Positions 31,607 through 42,731 of a stretch of DNA of 64,000 nucleotides are shown here, piece by piece. The notes below the pieces were generated by a model. It had not been told where the DNA came from, did no database searches, and saw nothing but the letters and a program-made list of their open reading frames with translations. The position numbers and the translations under genes are program-made. This DNA is from Impatiens glandulifera. Its lineage: Eukaryota > Streptophyta > Magnoliopsida > Ericales > Balsaminaceae. How positions within the stretch are numbered: position 1 is the first letter of the stretch; each line of letters begins with the position of its first letter. The DNA is taken from contig NC_061862.1 of the NCBI RefSeq assembly GCF_907164915.1, positions 91,591,995 to 91,655,994 on the forward strand, in the 5' to 3' direction.

Positions 31607-33671
31607 AACTTGTCTTTATCAATCCGATCATATTCTAAATGTCTTCAGGAGGATAATAACATGAAAGGATGGTGGTTTAAGACTATTCCACACATTTCAC
31701 TTTCTGCAATTTTTTTATTTCTCTTTTAAGTTTCTGATAAATTCTTGGTGGATGCTATTATAAGCCTTTAGATGTTATATTGTTGTTGTGGGAATCTAGT
31801 CTTGGTTTCCTAGTTGCATATTAAATAGAGTAGGGTTGACATCCAAAATACAAAAACAAACTTTAAAAGGCAAATTGCATGTTGACCTATATGGGCTGAC
31901 CGTGGAAGACGACTTCAGGCCTCAGATCCAATAGAGGGTTTAATCTACTTGCTAGTGTTCTGACCAAGAGAAAAGAAACTCTCTGGCCTAAATTTTTTAC
32001 CGAAACCTAGGTGTGTTTCCTGGTTTTTGATCGAGAAAAGTATAGTTTGTTTGGTTTTTGACCGAGGGAGCTCTTCATACTACTGGCTTGGTTTCCGACA
32101 AAGGAAGCCCAGACTATGGCTCCAATTTTAACCAATAATTATGGTATGGTTTTGACCGGAAAAATAAAGCTCGGGTCTGATTCTCAACTGAAGAGTGAAG
32201 ACCACGACTAAGACATTCAACCACGCGACCAAGAGCCTCAACCACACGATCAGAAAATTGGAACCTTGAAAGAATAATCAATTCCTAAGCAAATGATCAT
32301 ATTTATTTTGCGAAAATCATCAGACATGGGGCATCCTACTACTATTGTTTCAAGATCAAGATCAAGATACGAGAGTTCATAGATAGAAAAGGTTATATGA
32401 CAAATGAGGAAGGTTCAATGATCTCTTGACGAAGAAGAAATGAAACATACGACGTCTCAAAGTTGTCTTTCTTTGTTGTTGCTAAAAACATTTTGTGTTT
32501 AATGAAATGAACATTTATATTTTGCATCATATTTGATCCAATTTGTTTTGATTTCAAAATGTTTTATAAATCAAAAGATTTTAAGACGAAATGAAAAAAA
32601 AAAATGGAGCTTTCATGACCATGAACTACGTACGTCATGATCTAATTCTTTTCTCGCAACCTATTCATGGGGTCGGTTATATTCATTTATTTTCTTTAAA
32701 TCTAGAAAAATAATAAGATGATGATCTTTGTTTTAAAAAAATATATGTGTCAAGACTATGGACATTTTCAAAAAAATACAAATAAAATGATTGATTCTAA
32801 AAACAAAAAAAAAAGTAATAGTAACGACAAAGAAAGATTGATTCGAGATCAAACTCTTCTCGCATTCTAACCAACCTTAAAGTTTCTTCTTTACACAAAG
32901 AACTTAGAGTTCGTATATCAAATGGTTTTATACGCAAAGTGATTCTCTCTCATCCTTTGACTCTAAGAGAGAACATTGTCACAAGAGATTCATTATCTCT
33001 GAATATTTAGAGTTCAAGATATGTCTAATTCAAAAGTGTCATTCATCTTCAGATACGTCCAAACAGAATCAGTCATTCAATCGAAAAGGCACAACAATGA
33101 CCAAAGCATTGATTAAATTTTAGGAAACCAAATGAGAATGACCATGAGTCCAAATTTGGTAATAAGAGATGACAAAACTGACACGAACAACCAGATTAGC
33201 AGATGCAATCTTCAAATGCAATCCTCAAAAACTAAAAAAAAGCAAAAATGGAAAGTGGTCATCTTCCTATTCAAGCAATATATCCCTAATAAATTCATCA
33301 TAAACTATCTAAAATAAAAATTAAATAATAATGTAATTTAAGACGTCTATCATCTATAGCGCATTATAAGTCATCTAAACAACAAATTAATGAGGAATAT
33401 AAGTCGACTATTCATGATATCGCAATGCAAAACATCCTAACTCTAGAAAAATCAAGCATTACTCCTAAGTTATTGCACTATAAGAACATTATTTTCTCGA
33501 CTAACTAGATTGGTAGATGATAATCTTTAGATGTAGCCCTCCTAGGACAGAAAAAATAAACAAAGAGAAATAGTTGTCTTTTATACATAAATTAATTCAA
33601 ACAATGTGATGTAAGACGCTTATTTAAATAGCGCATTATAAACCATTAAAAAAATGATGATCATAAAACAT
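31607..33671. other. Unassigned DNA, possibly an old element
   Basis: No coding frame is recognised. Between 32020 and 32180 a phrase like TTGGTTTTTGACCGAGGGAGC recurs three to four times in diverged form, and near 33340-33660 the phrase AGCGCATTATAA recurs at 33358 and 33624 with similar flanks. These internal repeats suggest the non-coding part of an old retroelement, but no LTR or PBS was found. Confidence 0.4.
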
Positions 33672-33840
33672 TAATTCTTACCCTAAGGGCATTTAAAAAA
33701 AATAAAAAAAATCATATTTCTTGCACTATTGGCATTTAAAAAGAGTAATAAAACTCTAATTCTTACACTAGAGGCATTACAAAAAAAATTAATAAAATCC
33801 TAGTTTCCACACTATAGACATTTCCAAAATAAAATTAACA
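33672..33840. repeat. Minisatellite, four units of 42-44 bp
   Basis: Units start at 33672, 33715, 33757 and 33801. The shared pattern is TTCTTACACTAGAGGCATT followed by an A-rich run; copies are diverged. Confidence 0.8.
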
Positions 33841-34709
33841 TTTTCATCCCTTTAACTACGATTCAACATGATTTATCTCTAAAAATGATATGTATGTATA
33901 CTGTATTGAGGCCCAGTTGTAATCCTTGCTTTCATTTAAAAATGTGAGGAATGTCACCACAATTCTTCTTAAAAACATATATTTGAAAACGAGTAATAGT
34001 CGAATCGAGAACATTTCTCAAACGATCATTAAAAAAAACCTCGATAATTTCATCGACAAATCGAGCAAAGAATATTCAATTACATTCATGTTCGTATCTA
34101 ACGATTTTTATAGGAAAGTGACAAAGAGAGATTATGCAAAATATCAAAGTTAAAACATAAACCACGTGTGAAGAAATGTTTTTCATTTTCCAAACCCTAC
34201 TTGAGACAATTCAAAACTTGAGGCTTGGAAAACAAATGAGCTAAGGTAGTTTTTGAGGTTGAGACATTAAAATCACCATTGTGTGTTCATCTACAATATT
34301 TGTCTTAATTGTTCAAAAGCAATATCACAAGTGTATCGATTTTGTCAGATATACTCGTGCTATTAAAAAAGAACTTGTGGCGTAAAGTAGAGATTGATTT
34401 AAGACGTCAAAAACTTGATGATTGGGCAAAATTTTCTTTTTGAAAAAAAAATCAAAACAATCGTGAGCATACATATTTGAAATCATTAGTGATGACCTTT
34501 GTGTCAAAGAAAAAATAAGGAAATTAGCCTCCTTTTGTAATGGTAAAAACGTAATGGTAAAAACGTGATGTTCAAAACAAAAACTCTATAGTGTTTTGAT
34601 CAAAAAAATGAATAGTGAGCCATTTGAAAATTAAGATGAGAGAGGTAAATGTTTATTTAAACTCGCAATCAAATAAAGAATAAGAGGAAAAAAACCCTAC
34701 TATTGGCAT
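33841..34709. other. AT-rich spacer, nothing recognised
   Basis: Short frames here show no family features. AATGGTAAAAACGT is duplicated near 34540-34570. Confidence 0.4.
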
Positions 34710-34800
34710 TTTCCAACAAAAATATGATGGAGCAACAAAGTTTTCAACGAAAATGATGAAGCGACAAAGTCTTCAATGAAAAAATAATGAAGCTTTGAAG
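34710..34800. repeat. Minisatellite, three units of 29-31 bp
   Basis: Units start at 34710, 34741 and 34770, with the pattern TTTCAACGAAAATGATGAAGC followed by a CAAAG-like end. Confidence 0.75.
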
Positions 34801-35245
34801 CCTTTAAGAAAAAAAAGACCCAAACTCATGTTAAGGGAAATTTCTCAAAAACAAATCCATGTTCATAACCCAAAAAGAACAAATGATCCCTTATTTCTAG
34901 GTTATCTCATGTAGTTGGTCTTCATACTATACTATAGTAGCATGAGATTAATATATGCACAAATGATGTTCACCCATACAAGGACGCAAATCTCTGGTAG
35001 TGTTTTGTGATGTCTCGATATCCCTATTTGAGTCAGATACTGAAGGAATTGTGTCCTTTAATTTAATGTGCAATGACTAAACTTGGATAGGACAAATTAA
35101 CAGATATAATTTAATCCGATTATTTTAGGAGTTGTAGTGCTTTGCTAGAAGCCAACTACGATTAATGGGGTTAAACCTATAACTAATATAATCGGGTCCT
35201 ATGAGGTCACACACTTAGAGTTGACCGACTAGATAAACGAGAAAG

Positions 35246-35505
35246 ATGGTTAATTATTAATACATATTATATATTATTAATAATAAGAAATATTATTTAT
35301 TTGTGAAATAAAATAATATATAATTAATGGTTAATTATGGAGTTAAGATTGTGAAATAAAATAATATATAATTAATGGTTAATTATGGACTTAAGATTGT
35401 GAAATAAAATAATATATAATTAATACATATTATATATTATTAATAATAAGAAATATTATTTATTTGTGAAATAAAATAATATATAATTAATGGTTAATTA
35501 TGGAA
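35246..35505. repeat. Tandem array inside Copia-D 5' LTR
   Basis: A module GTGAAATAAAATAATATATA, then ATTAATGGTTAATTATGGA, alternates with TATTATTAATAATAAGAAAT units. The 3' LTR counterpart (about 42005-42330) has a different arrangement and more units, which explains its extra 67 bp. Confidence 0.85.
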
Positions 35506-35691
35506 TTTTATTTAATACAAAATGATTCACATATTTGCAAGAAAACGGAAATGAATAGAGAGAGAATTGTTCCTCTTTTAAAACGGTTTTTGCAATATTA
35601 CGGTGAGAACTCCAAGAGAAAGAAATCATCTTTTAATCTAGTAATTGGATTGCTTCCCCTTTGTCTTTTTCGTCCTAGCAGTCGAAAGTAA
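35500..35691 (+). other. Small open frame in Copia-D LTR (63 codons)
   Basis: Reads MEFYLIQNDSHICKKTEMNR to the end CLFRPSSRK. The matching frame at 42323-42514 differs by a handful of codons and keeps both ends. Whether it is translated is unknown; if transcription begins upstream it would be an upstream ORF of the element RNA. It could equally be open by chance in a young LTR pair. Confidence 0.4.
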
Positions 35692-35904
35692 AGAGATCTA
35701 GTCGGGCTCGTGTGGACCAAGTAGAGGAGCAACACGTGGGGCTCTCGATTATTCATTACTACCAGATCTGATCTGGTTCACGCATCAAAGGTATATTTCT
35801 ATAAACTATATATCATGATTTTATCAATTATGCATGATTATATGATTAGATGTTTAGATTAGATCTATAAATTATTCTGTTGCAAACATCTAATTGACCT
35901 ACAG

Positions 35905-35916
35905 TGGTATCAGAGC
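35905..35916 (+). promoter_or_regulatory. Primer-binding site of Copia-D
   Basis: TGGTATCAGAGC, an exact initiator-Met tRNA complement, one base after the 5' LTR. Confidence 0.93.
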
Positions 35917-36920
35917 GCAAGGTTGCATATATTGAAATGATCAATAAATTAATTGTTAATTTTGATGCGGATCTATATCGATGATATAATTTTACATAGA
36001 TTAAGATGTAAAACTATATTTAAGAAAATAAAAGAAATATTTATTTTAATTGGATTATATAAATATTTGGATCAAATAAATATGATATATTTGTTCTCTA
36101 AAAGTTAGGAAATCCCACTTATTAAAGATTAATATTTTTCTAGTATGGCCCAGAAATACGATCTGAGTATCGTTATGTTTTCTTATAACGCGATCTACGT
36201 ATCGTTATGTATTTTTTAATTTATTTTGATAATTAGATTATTATAAATAATTATGTAATACAAATAAGAACCATGAAGTTCAAGGATGGAGATCCATGAA
36301 GGGTGCAAGCATGGAGACCAAAGAAGTTTAGTTCTTTATATTATTTTTTTGTATCTTAGGGGCCATACTAGGATCACAATTTTCATTGCATTGTTTTTAT
36401 TTATAATAATTTTCACTAATAAATAAAAGACAATCAAAACTTAAGTTCCTAAAGAAAATTGGGGCAATGCCTTTCCGTGTCATGACCCATGAAGTTTATG
36501 GTTTTGGTTGGATAGGTTTCGCAAAAGCGAGAGTGTCTTTCCTCAACCTTAGGCTACTGAGGATGAATCTATACGGGGATTCATAAACCTTGATACGGTT
36601 GTACCCAACAAGAGACCAAAAGGCAAAGTTTTGGATCTTGAGGCATGGGGATGAATCCTACATTGGATGTGGATCATCAACCAAGAATTATAAGAAGTTA
36701 TAATTAGTAATTGTTACTTACCTCGAACACACAAGACCTAAGGCAGTGCAAAAGTACGTTGGGGATTGTCTGTAATGGGATCTTGGAATCATTTTATTCA
36801 TAAGGGACTATAAAAACTTGAATAAAATGTGCATTCACTTATTTTAAATTGTTCAATTATAAGTATATTGCAAATTTCAAAACATAAACTGATTTGTATG
36901 TCATTTATATTCTGTAGAAT
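35917..36920 (+). other. Copia-D 5' leader
   Basis: About 1 kb without coding frames. ACGATCTGAGTATCGTTATG and a diverged second copy lie at about 36157-36210. Such a long leader is seen in some Copia lineages and may hold packaging signals. Confidence 0.6.
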
Positions 36921-37898
36921 ATGTCGAGCGATAATTTGAAATTCTCTCTGCGCTCAATTGTTGAGAAAAACAAGCTCAATGAAACGAACTTCCTTGATTG
37001 GGAAAGGAATCTGAGAATTATTCTCAGGTCTGAGGGACGTGAGGACGTCCTAACTACCCTTATCCCTACTGTGACCGGAACCTCATCAAATGAGGAGAAG
37101 GCAACATCAACTCGGGTGAAAACTGAAGCATTACCTGTTACTTGCCTCATGCTATCTGCAATGGAGCCTGAATTGCAAAAGAGGTTTTTGCATTCTGATG
37201 CTTATACTATCATAACTGAACTGAAAACGTTGTTTCAGGATCAGGCAAGGATAGAGCGATATGAGACTCACAAAGCTATACTTGATAGCAAGCTTGTGAA
37301 GGGAAAACCAGTGAGTCCTCATGTGATTAGCCTGACTAGGCTTTTTAAGAGGATGGAAAATCTAGGGACCCCGTATGACCAAGAGTTGGCCACTGATATT
37401 GTTCTTAGATCCTTACATGATGGTTTTACACCATTTAGAATGCAATACCATATGAATGGTCTAAAGCATGATCTGAATGAGCTCCATAACATGCTTAAAA
37501 ATGCTGAAGGTAATATTATTGATGACAAGAAGAAGGAAGTTCTAAATGTCAACAATGGGAAGGGGTTTAAGAAGGTGGCTAAGAAAAAGAACAATAACCA
37601 AGGGAAAGGCAAGCAAGTTGCCAAACCCAAGGGTGGTGAGAAGCCAAAGATGGCTGCTGATCATGATTGTTTTTATTGCAAAGCCAAGGGACACTGGAAA
37701 AGAAATTGTCCCAAGTACCTAGAAGACAAGAAGAACGGGACTGTGAGTTCCACTTCAGGTATTTATGTTATTGAGATTATGATAACCGATGTTCTCACAT
37801 TAAATAATGGTCCTACTTGGGTATTAGATACTGCATGTGGTGCTCACATTATTTCATATGTGCAGGGACTTAGAAATAAAAGACAAGTGAAGAAATGA
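36921..37898 (+). CDS. Copia-D gag and start of protease
   Basis: 325 codons, intact. The ATG at 36921 opens MSSDNLKFSLRSIVEKNKLN with the Gag block NFLDWERNLRIILRSEGRED, then VTCLMLSAMEPELQKRF, LVKGKPVSPHVISLTRLFKR and LRSLHDGFTPFRMQYHMNGL. A Lys-rich stretch precedes a complete zinc knuckle CFYCKAKGHWKRNC near residues 249-262. The protease begins as TWVLDTACGAH near residue 300: the usual D-T-G is D-T-A. The frame stops at TGA 37896, where relatives have Gly, so protease and everything downstream would need readthrough. This Gag could still be made as a stand-alone protein. Confidence 0.9.
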   Translation: MSSDNLKFSLRSIVEKNKLNETNFLDWERNLRIILRSEGREDVLTTLIPTVTGTSSNEEKATSTRVKTEALPVTCLMLSAMEPELQKRFLHSDAYTIITELKTLFQDQARIERYETHKAILDSKLVKGKPVSPHVISLTRLFKRMENLGTPYDQELATDIVLRSLHDGFTPFRMQYHMNGLKHDLNELHNMLKNAEGNIIDDKKKEVLNVNNGKGFKKVAKKKNNNQGKGKQVAKPKGGEKPKMAADHDCFYCKAKGHWKRNCPKYLEDKKNGTVSSTSGIYVIEIMITDVLTLNNGPTWVLDTACGAHIISYVQGLRNKRQVKK

Positions 37899-39865
37899 GA
37901 AATAGACCTGCGCGTTGGAAATGGAGCAAGTGTTGCTGCACTTACCGTAGGAGATTTAAGTCTATCTTTACCTTCTGGTTTAATATTAGAACTGAATAAT
38001 TGTTATTATGTTCCTTGCATTACTAAGAACCTTGTTTCGGTTGCTGTATTACATTCTGAAGGTTTTGAATTTAGCATTAAAAATGGAAATATTTCTGTTT
38101 TAAGAATGATATTTTCTATGCGACTGCTCCAATGAGTAATGGACTCTTTGTATTGGATCTCAAATCAGAATTGTATAACATAAATAACAAAAGACAAAAA
38201 TTAAATAGTTTGAGTGAGGCCTACCCGTGGCATTGTCGATTGGGTCACATTAGTGCGAATCGCATGAAGAAGATCCACAAAGATGGGCTTCTAAAAGACA
38301 TGGATTTTGAATCCATTGATACATGTGAATCATGTCTGATGGGTAAGATGACAAGGTCACCTTTCAAAGGAACGTTTGAAAGGGCTACTAAACTACTGGG
38401 CGTAATACATACTGATGTATGTGGTCCAATGAGCACTGAAGCTATAGGTGACTATAGATACTTCATCACATTTACTGATGACATGAGTAGATATGGGTAT
38501 ATTTACCTTATGTCACATAAATCAGAGTCCTTTGAAAAGTTCAAGGAATTTCAAAACGAAGTAGAGACTCAAAGTGGCAAGAAAATAAAAGCACTTCGAT
38601 CTGATCATGGTGGTGAGTACTTGAGCCACGAATTTGATCATCATTTGAAAAACTGTGGGATAGTCACACCGTTGTCTACCCCAGGAACACCTCAGCTAAA
38701 TGGTGTGTCTGAAAGGAGAAATAGGACTTTGTTAGACATGGTCCGATCAATGATGAGTTTTATTAATCTTCCGGTATCCTTCTGGGGATATGCCCTCACT
38801 ACCGCTGTACTTACACTAAATAGGACTCCGTCAAGAACTGTAAACAAAACTCCATATGAGATATGGACTGAAAAGGTTCCAAAGTTGTCTTTTCTGAAAA
38901 TATGGGGATGTGAAGCTTATGTAAAGCGTTTACAAACAGAGAAGCTTGCCCCAAAATCAGATAAATGCTTTTTTATAGGGTATCCAAAAGGAAGTTTTGG
39001 ATATTACTTCTACAATCCAACTCAGCAAAAGGTGTTTGTTGCAAGGGATAGTGTCTTTTTGGAAAGAGAGTTCCTTTCCAACAAGTCAAGTGGGAGAAAT
39101 ATTCATCTTGAAACAGTTCAAGATGATGAAGAGCAACAAACTCAACAACAAAATGACATGGATGATTTCGATGTAGAGATGATTACTTTTGAAGGCTCAG
39201 GGCCTCAAAACATCCAAGAACCGGAACAAGAGGATCTACAAACAGTTGTAGATCATGTTCCGGATTTAGTTGTTGAACAAGTTGAACTCACTCGTAGATC
39301 GGAAAGGCCAAGGGTACAACCAAGACGTTATGATGATTTCATCTTAAATGTAAGCCTTGATGTTCTTATGCTAGAACATAGTGAACCTTTGACCTATAAG
39401 CAAGCAGTGACGGGTCCAGACTCCAATAAATGGCTTGACGCCATGAGGTCTGAAATGGATTCAATGTTTGAAAATCAAGTATGGGACTTGATAGATTTGC
39501 CAGATGGGGTAAAACCCATAGGAAGCAAATGGATTTTCAAACTCAAAAATGACAAGGATGGAAATGCATCTGTTTACAAGGAAAGACTAGTTGCCAAAGG
39601 TTTTAGACAAATTCATGGTATAGACTATGACGAGACATTTTCACCAGTTGTCATGATTAGATCCATTAGGATAATCCTAGCTGTTGCTACATATTATGAC
39701 TATGAGATATGGAAAATGGATGTCAAAACTGCTTTTCTAAATGGTTTTTTGGAAGAGGATGTGTACATGACACAACCTGAAGGTTTTGAAGATCCAAATC
39801 ATGCTGGGAAGGTATGCAAGTTTAAGAAGTCCATTTATGGACTTAAGCAAGTATCCAGGAGTTAG
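37899..39865 (+). pseudogene. Copia-D protease end, integrase and first part of RT
   Basis: After the stop the protease goes on as LRVGNGASVAALTVGDLSL and YYVPCITKNLVSVAVLH. A frameshift near 38100 leads to the 577-codon frame 38132-39865. It has WHCRLGHISANRMKKIHKDG, CESCLMGKMTRSPFKG, and an integrase with all three catalytic blocks: HTDVCGPMSTEA, ALRSDHGGEYLSHEF and PQLNGVSERRNRTLLDM. The C-terminal integrase has LSFLKIWGCEAYVKRL and KCFFIGYPKGSFGYYFYNP. RT starts SKWIFKLKNDKDGNASVYK, then WKMDVKTAFLNGFLEEDVYM and KSIYGLKQVSRS, stopping at a TAG where Trp is expected. Confidence 0.93.
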
Positions 39866-40965
39866 AACTTTCGATTTGATGAAAAGATCAAAGAGTTTGA
39901 ATTCATTAGATGCGAAGAGGATCCTTGTATTTACAAGAAGTTTAGTGGGAGTAAGGCAGCCTTCTTAGTCTTGTATGTGGATGACATACTACTTATTGGG
40001 AATGATATTCCGATGCTAGAGTCCGTAAAAGAATGGCTGAAGAAAAATGTTTCTCAATGAAAGACTTAGGAAAGGCCGAGTACATACTTGGAATTAAGAT
40101 CTATAGAGATAGATCTAAGAGGCTTCTTGGATTAAGTCAAGGAACTTATATTGATAAGATTCTTAATAGATTCAAGATGCAAGAATCCAAGAAGGGATTT
40201 TTACCCATTCAACAAGGTGTATATCTCAGCAAGACGCAGTGTCCTAAAACACCTGCTGAGCTTGAGAAGATGAACAAGATCCCATATGCTTCTGCTATAG
40301 GATTTATCATGTATGCCATGGTATGTACACGTCCAGATGTTGCATATGCTTTGAGCATGTGTAGCAGATACCAATCAAGTCCTGGAGAAGCACACTAGAG
40401 TGCAGCTAAGAATATCCTGAAGTACTTAAGAAGAACAAAGGATGATTTCTTAGTATATGGGGGAGATGAAAAATTGATCGTACAAGGCTATACTGATGCA
40501 AGCTTTCAGACTGACCGAGATGGCTTTGAGTCTCAATCGGGTTATGTCTTTATCCTTAACGGAGGAGTTGTGAGCTGGAAGAGCTCCAAGCAAGGTACTA
40601 TAGCAGATTCTACAACAGAGGCTGAGTAAATTGCTGCTAGTGAAGCAGCAAAGGAGGCCGTTTGGATGAGGAAGTTCTTAGATGAACTCAGTGTTGTTCC
40701 TAGCATTTCAATGCCTATCGACATTTATTGTGACAACAATGGTGCCATAGGTCAGACAAAGGAACCGAGTTCGAGCTCCAAGTCCAGACACATTATGAGA
40801 AAGTATCACCTTATTCGACACATCATCATTATGGGTGATATTAGGATGTGTAAGGTGCATATTGATGACAACATTGTAGATCCATTAACCAAACCTATTC
40901 CTAGGCCCAAGCATGAGAGTCACACTAGGGCTAAGGGTCTCAAGCACATTGGAGAATGGCTTTGA
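39866..40965 (+). pseudogene. Copia-D second part of RT and RNase H
   Basis: Past the TAG the RT reads NFRFDEKIKEFEFIRCEEDP and the catalytic LVLYVDDILLIGNDI near 39970-40015. A frameshift near 40045 joins KCFSMKDLGKAEYILGIKIY and GFIMYAMVCTRPDVAYALS. A TAG at 40396 replaces Trp. RNase H is VQGYTDASFQTDRDGFESQS, VSWKSSKQGTIADSTTEAE, a TAA at 40627 in place of Tyr, then IYCDNNGAIGQTKEPSSSSK, IMRKYHLIRHIIIMGDIRM and VDPLTKPIP, ending at TGA 40963. Both enzymes are interrupted but all main motifs are present. Confidence 0.93.
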
Positions 40966-41796
40966 GTTTGCTTTTGTATTACATTATGTATTTATGAGTG
41001 TTAAACACCGGTTTTATGTTTGACTTGATGATTTTATGATATATGATATTTCATCCTTATTTATATTGTTTTTATCGATATTGAATAATATGTCCAAATA
41101 ATTCATTATTAACAAATGGGATCACCTTAAGTGTTCTGGTGAATGAAACCCCATTAAGTGAAATGAAGTTTTGAATTATTAAAAGTCTATAGTTTGAAAT
41201 CATCAAATGGACATAGATGATTTTATAAGTTACTATATTGTAAGCTGACTGATAGCGTCAGGTTTCATGGGCTATAAGGACATGGAGATGTCTAGTCAAT
41301 TACATATATGTGTATGGATGATACATGTAAGACTGACCCACCTTAAGACTCTCCAAAAGATATTGTAGAGTTTTAAGTTAAACCATGTTTAGTAGATTCC
41401 TCAGACATGAGTATGTTGTGGCCTCACTTGATGATTGGTATTTCTGTGACACTGTTAAACGCTTTCCGTAAAAGGGAGTTATAAAGGCAGTAGTTGGGAT
41501 TGCTAAAAATTGAGTGGTAGCCATAGTCATACAAGAATGGAGAAGTCCTCCTACTTCATGTATACTGTGATACATTGAACAGGAATGGTGTCTCGGCCAC
41601 TTGAAGAGCGAGAATTGAAAATGCATGGCCATGCTCGGATGGATTAATATGAATCATCCGTTTAATTGACAGTTCAAACTCAGAGTTCAAGAAACATATT
41701 TGATAGAAATGTATGAATGTTACCATATCATCAAATAAGACATTAAGAGACAAAGGTATCTTGTATTGCACACTTGTTTAAGGACAAGTGGGAGAT
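40966..41796 (+). other. Copia-D 3' non-coding region
   Basis: About 0.8 kb between RNase H and the 3' LTR, ending in the polypurine tract AAGTGGGAGAT. Minus-strand frames here (41378-41771) have no family features and are taken as chance. Confidence 0.7.
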
Positions 41797-42726
41797 TGAA
41801 GGAATTGTGTCCTTTAATTTAATGTGCAATGACTAAACTTGGATAGGACAAATTAACAGATATAATTTAATCCGATTATTTTAGGAGTCGTAGTGCTTTG
41901 CTAGAAGCCAAGTACGATTAATGGGGTTAAACATATAACTATTATAATCGGGTCCTATGAGGTCACACACTTAGAGTTGACCGACTAGATAAACGAGAAA
42001 GATGGTTAATTATTAATACATATTAGATATTATTAATAATAAGAAATATTATTTATTTGTGAAATAAAATAATATATAATTAATACATATTAGATATTAT
42101 TAATAATAAGAAATATTATTTATTTGTGAAATAAAATAATATATAATTAATAGTTAATTATGGAGTTAAGATTATGAAATAAAATAATATATAATTAATG
42201 GTTAATTATGGAGTTAAGATTGTGAAATAAAATAATATATAATTAATATATATTAGATATTATTAATAATAAGAAATATTATTTATTTGTGAAATAAAAT
42301 AATATATAATTAATGGTTAATTATGGAATTTTATTTAATACAAAAGGATTCACATATTTGCAAGAAAACGAAAGTGAATAGAGAGAGAATTGTTCCTCTT
42401 TTAAAACGGATTTTGCTATATTACGGTGAGAACTCCAAGAGGAAAAAATCATCTTTTAATCTAGCAATTGGATTACTTCTCCTTTGTCTTTTTCGTCCTA
42501 GCAGTCGAAAGTAAAGAGATCTAGTCGGGCTCGTGTGGACCAAGTAGAGGAGCAACACGTGGGGCTCTCGATTATTCATTACTATCAGATCTGATTTGGT
42601 TCACGCATCAAAGGTATATTTCTATAAAGTATATATCATGATTCTATCAATTATGTATGATCATATGATTAGATGTTTAGATTAGATCTATAAATTATTT
42701 CACTGCGAATATCTAATTGACCTACA
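41797..42726 (+). repeat. 3' LTR of Copia-D
   Basis: 930 bp. Matches the 5' LTR apart from scattered changes and the longer AT-rich array at about 42005-42330. Carries the second copy of the 63-codon frame (42323-42514). Confidence 0.95.
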
Positions 42727-42731
42727 GATAC

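Larger units (their letters stand above)
35041..35903 (+). repeat. 5' LTR of Copia-D
   Basis: 863 bp, TG...CA ends, immediately followed by the primer-binding site. It contains an AT-rich tandem array at about 35246-35505 and a 63-codon open frame at 35500-35691 that is also present in the 3' LTR. Confidence 0.95.
35041..42726 (+). mobile_element. Copia-D: complete long Ty1/Copia retrotransposon
   Basis: LTRs start TGAAGGAATTGTGTCC and end GACCTACA; GATAC flanks both sides (35036-35040 and 42727-42731). 5' LTR 863 bp, 3' LTR 930 bp; the length difference lies in an internal AT-rich tandem array. The primer-binding site is at 35905. A leader of about 1 kb precedes gag (36921), and about 0.8 kb of non-coding DNA separates RNase H (40962) from the 3' LTR, with the tract AAGTGGGAGAT at its end. 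At 7.7 kb it is longer than most Copia elements. Outside the array the LTRs are nearly identical. Five stops and two frameshifts break the polyprotein. Confidence 0.97.

Noticed and set aside
33926..34153. 75-codon plus-strand frame
   Set aside because: No recognisable domain, and no other supporting signal nearby.
41378..41771. Minus-strand frames of 71-84 codons
   Set aside because: Lie in the Copia-D 3' non-coding region and look like chance.
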